Of a stretch of DNA of 7,610 nt, positions 1-5,386 are shown in pieces (position 1 is the stretch's first letter; each line of letters starts with the position of its first letter). The stretch comes from Lachnospiraceae bacterium UBA3645 (GTDB lineage Bacteria > Bacillota > Clostridia > Lachnospirales > Lachnospiraceae). Made by a program: the position numbers and the translations under genes. A model generated the notes under the pieces. That model had not been told where the DNA came from and did not search any database. It saw nothing but the letters and a program-made list of their open reading frames with translations. The stretch is taken from positions 1 to 7,610 of the forward strand of contig DFKM01000216.1 in the NCBI GenBank assembly GCA_002373555.1, in the 5' to 3' direction.

Positions 1-51
1 TGGGGACAGGCACCGTGGGTTATTTCGGATAACCCACGGGACCTGTCCCCA
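1..51. repeat. Long palindrome, REP/RAYT-like
   Basis: Two 23-nt arms (1-23 and 29-51) pair at 21 of 23 positions around a TTCGG loop; the only mismatches are 11/41 and 12/40. The outer arms read TGGGGACAGG and CCTGTCCCCA. Dispersed palindromes with this GGGGACAGG/CCTGTCCCC core are, as I recall, common in Clostridia and other genomes and associated with REP-associated tyrosine transposases (Y1 family); that link is from memory, not from this window. There is no U-tract after the stem, so it is not a classic intrinsic terminator. It sits 38 bp upstream of the MocR gene and could affect its mRNA. The element may extend beyond the window edge. Confidence 0.8.
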
Positions 52-88
52 TGGCTCACAGCCTGCCTCTTTCATCAAGGAGATCATT

Positions 89-1480
89 ATGGAGCTTTCG
101 ATACCGCTTGCCGCGGACGGCAGGAGCCCGTATTACGAACAGATCTATTCTTATATAAAGAGGGAACTCCTCACGGGCCGGATCCGGAAAGGCGAGAAGC
201 TGCCCTCCACCCGCGCGCTCTCGCTCGCGCTTTCGATCAGCCGGAACACTGTGCAGACGGCTTATGACCAGCTGACAGCGGAGGGTTATCTGATCCCGGA
301 GCCGCAGCGGGGTTATTTTGCTGCGGACGTGCAGTGGAATTATGCCGGGGAAAATGCGGCCGCAGCGGAAACATTTTCGCCGGACAAAGCACCGCAGACA
401 GAGGACTATGCCGTGGATTTTGCGCCCTTCGGCGTGGATGTGGCGCATTTCCCGTTCGCGACCTGGAGAAAGCTGGCCAGGGAGATCCTGATCGAGGAGA
501 ACCGGGAGGTGCTGACCGGCGGCGACCCGCGGGGGGAATACGGCCTGCGTGCCTCGATCTGCAGATACCTGAATTCTTCGCGCGGAATGCGCGCAAAGCC
601 GGAACAGGTGGTGATCGGCGCGGGAACAGCTTATCTGCTGATGCTGCTCACGCAGCTGACCGGCAGCCGGCGCATCGCCGTGGAGGATCCGACCTACCGG
701 CATGTGAGCCGGATGCTGAAACGGCTGTCGCATGAGATCCTGCCGATCAGCACGGACAGGCAGGGAATCCGGACGGAGGAGCTGCGGCAGACGGATGCGG
801 ATATGGTATATGTGATGCCGGCGCATCAGTTCCCGACGGGGGCCGTGCTGCCGCTGAACCGGCGGCAGGAGCTGCTGCGTTGGGCGGAGGAGCGGCCCGG
901 CCGCTATCTCCTGGAAGACGATTATGATTCGGAGTTCCGTTACAGGGGAAAGCCAATCCCGTCCCTGTCGGCGCTCGGCGTCTCGGATCCGATCATTTAT
1001 CTCGGAACATTTTCGCAGACGGTCACGCCGGCGATCCGTGTGAGCTTCATGGTGCTGCCAGAAAGCCTGAACCGGGATTTTGATGAAAAATGCGGCTACT
1101 ATTCGCAGACCGTGTCCAGGATCGACCAGGAAGTGCTGGCAAAATTCATGGATGGCGGCTATTTTGAACGGCATCTGAACCGGATGCGCGGGGTGTACCG
1201 CGGGAAGCATGATGCACTGATCGAAGCGCTGCAGCCGTTTGCCGGGGCATTTTCCGTTTCCGGGGAGCGAGCCGGCCTGTATCTGCGCCTTACATCGAAA
1301 AAGGGCGTGCCGGAGAGCCGGCTCATTGCCGCCGCGAAGGAAGCGGGCGTGAAGATCTACGGGGTGTCGGAGTATTTCCTGACGCCGCGGGAGAGCGCCA
1401 GTGTGCTGTTGGGCTTCGCGAACCTGCAGGAAGCGGAGATCCGGGATGGCGTGCGGCGGCTGGAAGAAGCATTGCTCTGA
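89..1480 (+). CDS. MocR/GabR-family regulator, PLP lysine replaced
   Basis: A 463-residue protein with a GntR-type winged helix at about residues 10-75 (YEQIYSYIKRELLTG, GEKLPSTRALS, ISRNTVQTAYDQL) fused to an aminotransferase fold I domain, about residues 105-463. This is the MocR architecture; length is close to GabR (479 aa). Fold motifs kept include GDPRGEYGLR, MPAHQFPTG and EDDYDSEFRY. D277 and Y279 match GabR D279 and Y281 by spacing. The residue aligned with GabR Lys312, which forms the internal aldimine with PLP, is Gln310 (GTFSQT instead of GTFSKT), and the conserved glycine after the phosphate arginine is Ser319. It may therefore bind PLP non-covalently, bind another ligand, or have lost effector response. 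The start is set by AAGGAG at 77-82, six bases before ATG. No target gene is evident; the next gene has its own promoter. Confidence 0.93.
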   Translation: MELSIPLAADGRSPYYEQIYSYIKRELLTGRIRKGEKLPSTRALSLALSISRNTVQTAYDQLTAEGYLIPEPQRGYFAADVQWNYAGENAAAAETFSPDKAPQTEDYAVDFAPFGVDVAHFPFATWRKLAREILIEENREVLTGGDPRGEYGLRASICRYLNSSRGMRAKPEQVVIGAGTAYLLMLLTQLTGSRRIAVEDPTYRHVSRMLKRLSHEILPISTDRQGIRTEELRQTDADMVYVMPAHQFPTGAVLPLNRRQELLRWAEERPGRYLLEDDYDSEFRYRGKPIPSLSALGVSDPIIYLGTFSQTVTPAIRVSFMVLPESLNRDFDEKCGYYSQTVSRIDQEVLAKFMDGGYFERHLNRMRGVYRGKHDALIEALQPFAGAFSVSGERAGLYLRLTSKKGVPESRLIAAAKEAGVKIYGVSEYFLTPRESASVLLGFANLQEAEIRDGVRRLEEALL

Positions 1481-1491
1481 GTGAAGGCAGA

Positions 1492-1537
1492 AGCCCTCTC
1501 CTTTAGGAGAGGGTGACACGAAGTGCCGGGAGAGGTC
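1492..1537. repeat. Short palindromic repeat (CCCTCTCC/GGAGAGGG)
   Basis: An 8-bp perfect hairpin, CCCTCTCC (1494-1501), loop TTTA, GGAGAGGG (1506-1513), is followed by a CAC-GAA-GTG mini-hairpin (1517-1525) and a second GGGAGAGG (1528-1535). The second purine arm can compete with the first for the pyrimidine arm. No T-run follows, so this is not a normal terminator. The sequence style (palindrome, then CACGAAGTG, then GAGAGGT) resembles a widely dispersed intergenic repeat I recall from many gut Clostridia; copy number in this genome cannot be judged here. Confidence 0.65.
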
Positions 1538-1574
1538 ATTGCGGGCAAGCTTGCGGACGAACGGGAAATACGGA

Positions 1575-1604
1575 TTGTATACGGCATAGATAGTATGGTA
1601 AAAT
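1575..1604 (+). promoter_or_regulatory. Sigma-A promoter of the ybjN-like/glpK unit
   Basis: A -35-like TTGTAT (1575-1580) is separated by 18 bp from a -10-like TAAAAT (1599-1604), which is preceded by TATGG, a context common in Clostridia promoters. Transcription would start near 1611, leaving a short leader of about 26 nt before the start codon at 1637. There is no other plausible promoter between the MocR gene and this one. No operator is visible. Confidence 0.6.
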
Positions 1605-1636
1605 AACACAAATATTGAATTCTGGAGGAATTAACC

Positions 1637-2095
1637 ATGGGTGTTTGTATGGAAGTAACCAAAGCCTATCTGAAGGCAAACGGCTATGAATATGAAGAAA
1701 CAGAAGACGGTCAGGCGCTCCGTCTGGGCGTCATGGGACTCGACAATATGGGCCAGGCCGAAGTTGTCGTGATCTTTGATGATGACGATGAATCCGCGGC
1801 GCTCCGCATTTTCAATATCGGTTCTCCAGTACCGGCTTCGAAAAAACCGGAGCTGTACAGGGTGATGTCCGGCCTCAATAACGATTACCGCTGGGTGAAA
1901 TTCTCGATCGACGAGGATGATGACACGATCGAAGCGGCGATCGATGCCGTTCTGACGCCCGAGGGCGCAGGGGAGATCGTGTTCGAGCTTGTCAATAATC
2001 TGCTTGGCATCACGGATGAAGCGTATCCCAGGATCATGAAGGCGCTCTGGGGCGGCGACGCACCGTTCATTTACAACGGAAATACACTCAATTGA
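1637..2095 (+). CDS. YbjN-domain protein
   Basis: A 152-residue acidic, soluble protein without signal peptide or membrane segment. Its pattern fits the YbjN family (type III secretion chaperone-like fold): an N-terminal helix and strands (EVTKAYLKANGYEYE, QALRLGVMG, AEVVVIFDDDDE), then a central WVKFSIDEDDDTIEAAID stretch (residues 87-104) and a C-terminal helix with amphipathic repeats (EIVFELVNNLLGITDEAYP, 113-131). The biochemical role of YbjN proteins is poorly defined; in enterobacteria they are linked to stress and motility phenotypes, but nothing here supports the same role. Start ATG at 1637 is chosen because GGAGG (1624-1628) lies eight bases upstream; an in-frame ATG at 1649 is less well spaced. 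It is the first gene of a likely unit with glpK, 22 bp downstream. Confidence 0.8.
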   Translation: MGVCMEVTKAYLKANGYEYEETEDGQALRLGVMGLDNMGQAEVVVIFDDDDESAALRIFNIGSPVPASKKPELYRVMSGLNNDYRWVKFSIDEDDDTIEAAIDAVLTPEGAGEIVFELVNNLLGITDEAYPRIMKALWGGDAPFIYNGNTLN

Positions 2096-2117
2096 TGTTT
2101 TTCTGTAAGGAGAAGAA

Positions 2118-3611
2118 ATGGGAAAATACTTAATGACATTCGACCAGGGCACGACCAGCTCGCGCTGCATCATTTTCGACAAGGAAGGGCATATCCTGAG
2201 CCTTGCACAGAAGGAATACACGCAGATCTTTCCGAAGCCAGGCTGGGTCGAGCACGATCCGATGGAGATCTGGGAGAGCCAGATCTCGGTCGCCGCGGAG
2301 GCTATGAAGAAAGCCAATATGCACGGCAGCGACATTGCCGCCATCGGCATTACAAACCAGCGTGAGACCACGGTCGTCTGGGACCGGAAGACCGGCGAGC
2401 CGGTGTACAACGCCATTGTCTGGCAGTGCCGCCGTACCTCGGAAATGGTCGACGAACTGGTGAAGGACGGCTTCGGTGAAACGATCCGGGAGAAGACAGG
2501 ACTGAATCCGGATGCCTATTTTTCGGGCACCAAGATCAAATGGATCCTGGATCATGTGCCCGGCGCGCGCGCCCGTGCGGAAGCCGGCGATCTGTTCTTC
2601 GGCACGGTCGATACCTGGCTGATCTGGAAGATGACCGGCGGGATGGTCCATGCGACCGACCGCACGAATGCTTCCCGGACGATGCTGTTTGATATCCGGA
2701 AGCTCTGCTGGGATCCGGAAATTCTGGAGAAGCTGGAGATCCCGTCCTGCATGCTGCCGGAGGTGCATCCTTCCTCCCACGTGTTCGGCTATACGAAAGA
2801 CTGCGGGATTGACGACGGCATCCCGATCGCGGGCGTGGCAGGCGATCAGCAGGCGGCGCTTTTCGGACAGTGCTGCTTCGATCCGGGGGAAGTCAAGAAT
2901 ACGTACGGCACCGGCTGTTTCCTGCTCATGAATACGGGCCGCGACGCGGTCAGGAGCGAGAACGGACTGCTGACGACGATCGCTGCATCACCGGATGAAG
3001 ATGTGCGGTATGCGCTGGAAGGCAGCGTGTTCGTTGCCGGAGCCGCGATCAAGTGGCTGCGGGACGAACTGGGACTGATTCAGACAGCGGCGGAATCCGA
3101 GGAGCACTGCCGGAAGGTCCCGGACACGAACGGCGTGTATGTCGTTCCCGCGTTTACCGGCCTTGGCGCGCCGTACTGGGATCAGTACGCAAGGGGCGCG
3201 ATCCTCGGCCTGACCAGAGGCGCCGGCAGATCGCATATTGTCCGTGCGACTGTGGAATCGCTGGCTTATCAGGCGATGGATCTTATCCGGGCGATGGAAG
3301 CAGACGCAGGCGTATCGCTGACTGCGCTGAAGGTGGACGGCGGCGCAGCCGCCAATGATTTCCTGATGGAATTCCAGTCGGATATATTGAATAAGGAAGT
3401 CGTGCGGCCGACCTGCCTGGAAACCACTGCGCTCGGCGCGGCCTATCTGGCCGGATTGGCGGTGGGCTATTATTCGGACACGGACGAGATCCGGAGCAAC
3501 TGGGCCTGCGACCGGAAGTTCGAGCCTTCGATGAAAGAAGCGATCCGCGAACGGCTTTATGCCGGCTGGCAGAAAGCGGTGAAGCGGGCGATGCGCTGGG
3601 AGAGCGAGTAA
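2118..3611 (+). CDS. glpK: Glycerol kinase
   Basis: A complete 497-residue cytosolic FGGY-family kinase that converts glycerol and ATP to sn-glycerol 3-phosphate, the entry step of glycerol catabolism and a source of lipid backbone. N-terminal ATPase motif FDQGTTSSR (residues 8-16); glycerol-binding residues R82, E83 (NQRETT), Y134 and the catalytic base region D243-Q244 ([10 protein letters not shown]); NTYGTG (261-266); FTGLGAPYW (346-354); and adenosine-binding [10 protein letters not shown] (405-414). The length matches the family. The His that PTS HPr phosphorylates in enterococcal and Bacillus GlpK (about residue 230-232) is absent: the local sequence is [11 protein letters not shown]. 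Start ATG is five bases after AAGGAG (2107-2112). The gene follows the YbjN-like gene by 22 bp and ends before a strong terminator. No glpF or glpD is present in the window. Confidence 0.98.
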   Translation: MGKYLMTFDQGTTSSRCIIFDKEGHILSLAQKEYTQIFPKPGWVEHDPMEIWESQISVAAEAMKKANMHGSDIAAIGITNQRETTVVWDRKTGEPVYNAIVWQCRRTSEMVDELVKDGFGETIREKTGLNPDAYFSGTKIKWILDHVPGARARAEAGDLFFGTVDTWLIWKMTGGMVHATDRTNASRTMLFDIRKLCWDPEILEKLEIPSCMLPEVHPSSHVFGYTKDCGIDDGIPIAGVAGDQQAALFGQCCFDPGEVKNTYGTGCFLLMNTGRDAVRSENGLLTTIAASPDEDVRYALEGSVFVAGAAIKWLRDELGLIQTAAESEEHCRKVPDTNGVYVVPAFTGLGAPYWDQYARGAILGLTRGAGRSHIVRATVESLAYQAMDLIRAMEADAGVSLTALKVDGGAAANDFLMEFQSDILNKEVVRPTCLETTALGAAYLAGLAVGYYSDTDEIRSNWACDRKFEPSMKEAIRERLYAGWQKAVKRAMRWESE

Positions 3612-3625
3612 GGAAGACAGCCGGG

Positions 3626-3769
3626 CAGGTGAGTTCACTCTGACTTTTTTCACTAAGCGGGCGTGAGAGCCCGCTTTTGTTTTTTTTACTAAGCGAGCAG
3701 GTGCGTTCACTCTGGTTTTTTCCCACCAGGCGAATAGAAAAGCCCGTTTTGATTTATTTTGCGAAGTGA
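3626..3769. repeat. Degenerate 36-bp tandem repeat, about four units
   Basis: Four consecutive 36-bp units begin at 3626, 3662, 3698 and 3734. Each contains a central T-tract, and the first two end in ACTAAGCG(G/A)G. Units 1 and 3 share CAGGTG(A/C)GTTCACTCTG, while units 2 and 4 share AGCCCG followed closely by TTTTG, giving a 72-bp higher-order pattern. The fourth unit is the most diverged. The glpK terminator hairpin straddles units 1 and 2. The period is divisible by three and the array is stop-free on the minus strand, but I do not regard it as coding. Confidence 0.7.
3655..3687 (+). terminator. Intrinsic terminator after glpK
   Basis: AAGCGGGC (3655-3662), loop GTGAGA, GCCCGCTT (3669-3676) forms an 8-bp GC-rich stem followed by TTGTTTTTTTT (3677-3687). 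It lies 43 bp after the glpK stop and faces the right way to end the ybjN-like/glpK transcript. Confidence 0.9.
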
Positions 3770-3854
3770 ACGAAAGCGGTTTGTCAGTTGCCTTTTCCCT
3801 TCCAGCATGCAAATACGGACAGTTTTTCAAAAATCACACCCATGAATAACATTG

Positions 3855-3883
3855 CCGCGCCGCCGAACGGCAGTTTGGCGCGG
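3855..3883. other. GC-rich hairpin inside the inverted element
   Basis: CCGCGCC (3855-3861) pairs with GGCGCGG (3877-3883), enclosing a small inner palindrome GCCG-AA-CGGC (3862-3871). It lies between the two forward copies of the CATGCA/CACACCCAT motif and has no counterpart between the inverted copies, where the matching space instead holds CTGAAGCTTCAG and AATTCC-A-GGAATT palindromes. Confidence 0.55.
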
Positions 3884-3909
3884 GATTCATGCAATTTTGA
3901 ACAATTTAT

Positions 3910-3975
3910 AAAAAAGCACACCCATTTTCCCCTCGATGTCTGATCGCAGGCGGAGGAAAATGGGTGTGCTTTTTT
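3910..3975. terminator. Probable bidirectional terminator
   Basis: A 21-bp perfect inverted repeat (3910-3930 with 3955-3975) has six A at the left end and six T at the right end. In either direction the transcript would form a 15-bp stem (GCACACCCA plus TTTTCC) followed by a U6 run. The 24-nt loop contains a further CGAT/ATCG stem (3934-3937 with 3943-3946). It is built from the inner pair of the four-copy motif. It would insulate the hrcA operon from read-through from glpK. The large loop is unusual for a terminator. Confidence 0.6.
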
Positions 3976-4093
3976 GCAGTGTGCCTGCCTATTGCATGGA
4001 AATGCAGTATTCCTGAAGCTTCAGATGCAATTCCAGGAATTGTATGGGTGTGTTTTTGACGGAAGTATTGAAAAATGCATGAATTCCGGGAAT

Positions 4094-4163
4094 CATCTGT
4101 CAGTGTCCGCAAATCCATCTGACAGTATCAGTGTATCCATCTGTCAGGCTATGTGTATCCATC
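4094..4163. repeat. 22-bp tandem repeat, three copies plus a stub
   Basis: Units at 4094-4115, 4116-4137 and 4138-4159 all start CATCTG(T/A)CAG and end in (A/T)ATC; a four-base stub CATC follows at 4160. The core alternates CTGTCAG, CTGACAG, CTGTCAG, so the middle core is the reverse complement of its neighbours and either flank can pair with it as a hairpin. The array ends 50 bp before the -35 box of the heat-shock promoter. Confidence 0.8.
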
Positions 4164-4209
4164 GTCCCCGCCGGCGAACCATGAAAAGATTGTGAAAAAA
4201 CAAAGGAAA

Positions 4210-4228
4210 CCGGTTGACAAAGAACCGG
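4210..4228. promoter_or_regulatory. Inverted repeat over the hrcA -35 box
   Basis: CCGGTT (4210-4215) and AACCGG (4223-4228) form a dyad with a 7-bp spacer that overlaps the -35 hexamer TTGACA (4214-4219). Such placement would suit a second repressor site in addition to CIRCE. It does not match the CtsR heptad repeat that I know. It could be chance in this GC-rich stretch. Confidence 0.35.
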
Positions 4229-4242
4229 CGCGGTGCTATCTT
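4214..4242 (+). promoter_or_regulatory. Sigma-A promoter of the hrcA operon
   Basis: A consensus -35 box TTGACA (4214-4219), a 17-bp spacer and a -10 box TATCTT (4237-4242). The expected start is near 4249-4250, a few bases before the CIRCE operator, so HrcA bound at CIRCE would block initiation. Confidence 0.88.
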
Positions 4243-4254
4243 ATGTATAGTGTA

Positions 4255-4281
4255 TTAGCACTCTAACCGAATGAGTGCTAA
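4255..4281. promoter_or_regulatory. CIRCE operator (HrcA site)
   Basis: TTAGCACTC (4255-4263), a 9-bp spacer and GAGTGCTAA (4273-4281) match the canonical CIRCE consensus without a mismatch. HrcA binds this element and represses the operon at normal temperature; GroE-dependent folding of HrcA is the known feedback in Bacillus. Its position just after the -10 box places it at the start of the transcript. Confidence 0.98.
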
Positions 4282-4316
4282 CAACCGAAAGCCAAGCCGT
4301 TTCGGAATATACACGA

Positions 4317-4322
4317 AAGGAG
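4317..4322 (+). promoter_or_regulatory. Ribosome binding site fixing the hrcA start
   Basis: AAGGAG lies six bases before ATG 4329. It rules out the upstream in-frame GTG at 4275, which falls inside the right arm of CIRCE and has no ribosome binding site. Confidence 0.85.
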
Positions 4323-4328
4323 AGCATC

Positions 4329-5375
4329 ATGCCGGCACTGGACGTGCGAAAGGAAAAAATTCTGTATGCGATCATTCAGAACTATCAGGAGACCGGGGAG
4401 CCCGTCGGTTCCAGGACGATCTCCAAGTATCTGGATGTGAAGCTTTCTCCTGCGACGATCAGAAATGAAATGTCCGATCTGGAGGAAATGGGATATATCG
4501 TACAGCCGCATACATCGGCCGGCCGGATCCCCACGGACAAAGGCTACCGGCTTTATGTGGACCGGATGCTTTCCGAAAAAACGCTCCCGGCGGAGCAGCG
4601 GCCGGAAAATCAGCTTCTGATCAAGCGTGTGGACAGAGTGGAAGAACTGCTGATGCAGATGGCCAGGATCCTGGCGGCGAACACAAACTACGCCGCGATG
4701 ATCACCGGACCGAAATATCAGAAGACCAAGCTCAAGTTCATCCAGCTCTCACCGATGGGCGAGGGCCGGATCCTGGCGGTGGTTGTTTCCGAAGGAAATA
4801 TCGTCAAGAACAACATCCTGAATATAGGAGAGGATATTTCCCAGGAAAGCCTTCTGGGGCTGAACATCCTGCTCAACCAGAACCTCGCGGGACTCACGAT
4901 GGATGAGATCAGTCTGGAGATCATCTCGAAGATCAAGCATGAAGACGATGAGCATGCCGAGATCATCAACAAGGTGCTGGATGCGGTCGCCGAGTCCATC
5001 AGGGAAAATGACAAGATGCGCATTTTCACGAGCGGCGCGCCGAACATCTTCAAATACCCGGAACTGACCGGCGGAGACAAGGCCAGCGAGCTGATCAGCA
5101 CGCTGGAGGAAAAGGAGCCGCTCGGGAACATCGTCAGTTCCGTGGACGGAGAAGACGGCAGGCATGACATTCAGGTCTACATCGGCGATGAAGTTCCGGT
5201 GGATTCCATGAAGGACTGCAGTGTCGTCACCGCCACCTATGAACTGGGCGAGGGCGTGCAGGGAAAGATCGGCATCATCGGGCCGAAGAGAATGGATTAT
5301 CAGAAAGTCGTGGATACGCTGAAAAGCACGATGTCGCAGCTGGATGTGATCTTTTCCGATGAGAATGACAGTTAG
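4329..5375 (+). CDS. hrcA: Heat-inducible transcription repressor HrcA
   Basis: A 348-residue protein of standard HrcA length. HrcA is the negative regulator of class I heat-shock genes and binds the CIRCE operator. N-terminal winged helix at about residues 5-78, with the family blocks ETGEPVGSRTISK (21-33), SPATIRNEMSDLEEMGY (40-56) and HTSAGRIPTDKGYRLYVD (61-78). A GAF-like dimerisation and regulatory region follows, with KFIQLSPMGEGRILAVVV (136-153) and, near the C-terminus, GVQGKIGIIGPKRMDY (309-324). It is the first gene of the operon, directly behind its own operator, so it is autoregulated. The stop codon (TAG, 5373-5375) overlaps the Shine-Dalgarno GGAGG of grpE, indicating co-transcription and probably translational coupling. 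No oddity seen in the protein. Confidence 0.98.
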   Translation: MPALDVRKEKILYAIIQNYQETGEPVGSRTISKYLDVKLSPATIRNEMSDLEEMGYIVQPHTSAGRIPTDKGYRLYVDRMLSEKTLPAEQRPENQLLIKRVDRVEELLMQMARILAANTNYAAMITGPKYQKTKLKFIQLSPMGEGRILAVVVSEGNIVKNNILNIGEDISQESLLGLNILLNQNLAGLTMDEISLEIISKIKHEDDEHAEIINKVLDAVAESIRENDKMRIFTSGAPNIFKYPELTGGDKASELISTLEEKEPLGNIVSSVDGEDGRHDIQVYIGDEVPVDSMKDCSVVTATYELGEGVQGKIGIIGPKRMDYQKVVDTLKSTMSQLDVIFSDENDS

Positions 5376-5386
5376 GAGGAAGCCTT

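Larger units (their letters stand above)
3806..4081. repeat. Symmetrical four-copy inverted repeat element
   Basis: A two-part motif, CATGCA then 23-24 nt (ending in an A-run) then CACACCCAT, occurs four times. Forward copies: CATGCA 3806-3811 with CACACCCAT 3835-3843, and CATGCA 3888-3893 with CACACCCAT 3917-3925. Inverted copies (on the minus strand): ATGGGTGTG 3960-3968 with TGCATG 3993-3998, and ATGGGTGTG 4044-4052 with TGCATG 4076-4081. The distance between the two half-motifs is 29, 29, 30 and 29 nt; copies on each side lie 82-84 bp apart. The whole is symmetrical about position 3943, with CATGCA always outside. The outermost copies also share TTCCC six bases outside CATGCA. No transposase is present. 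It resembles a MITE-like element or a multi-site binding array; family unknown to me. Confidence 0.75.

Noticed and set aside
51..88. Possible small leader peptide starting at ATG 51
   Set aside because: Out of frame with the MocR gene, no ribosome binding site, and its first bases belong to the palindrome arm.
56..1609. 517-residue minus-strand open frame opposite the MocR gene
   Set aside because: It mirrors a clear GntR/aminotransferase gene, has no recognisable domain, and its opening part translates the palindromic repeat at 1492-1537. It is a product of high GC.
2988..3830. 280-residue minus-strand open frame with 12-residue repeats
   Set aside because: Most of it is antisense to glpK; the repeats are simply the 36-bp DNA array read in a frame of three. 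No ribosome binding site or promoter supports it.
3626..4163. CRISPR array
   Set aside because: Repeats are degenerate, of three different families, contiguous or inverted, and lack the regular identical-repeat/unique-spacer pattern; no cas genes are present.
3974..4195. 73-residue plus-strand open frame in the repeat region
   Set aside because: It is composed of the inverted element and the 22-bp array, lacks a ribosome binding site and shows no protein-like pattern.
4275..4328. Upstream GTG start extending hrcA by 18 residues
   Set aside because: The GTG lies within the right arm of CIRCE, has no Shine-Dalgarno, and the extension is absent from HrcA proteins; ATG 4329 has a good AAGGAG.
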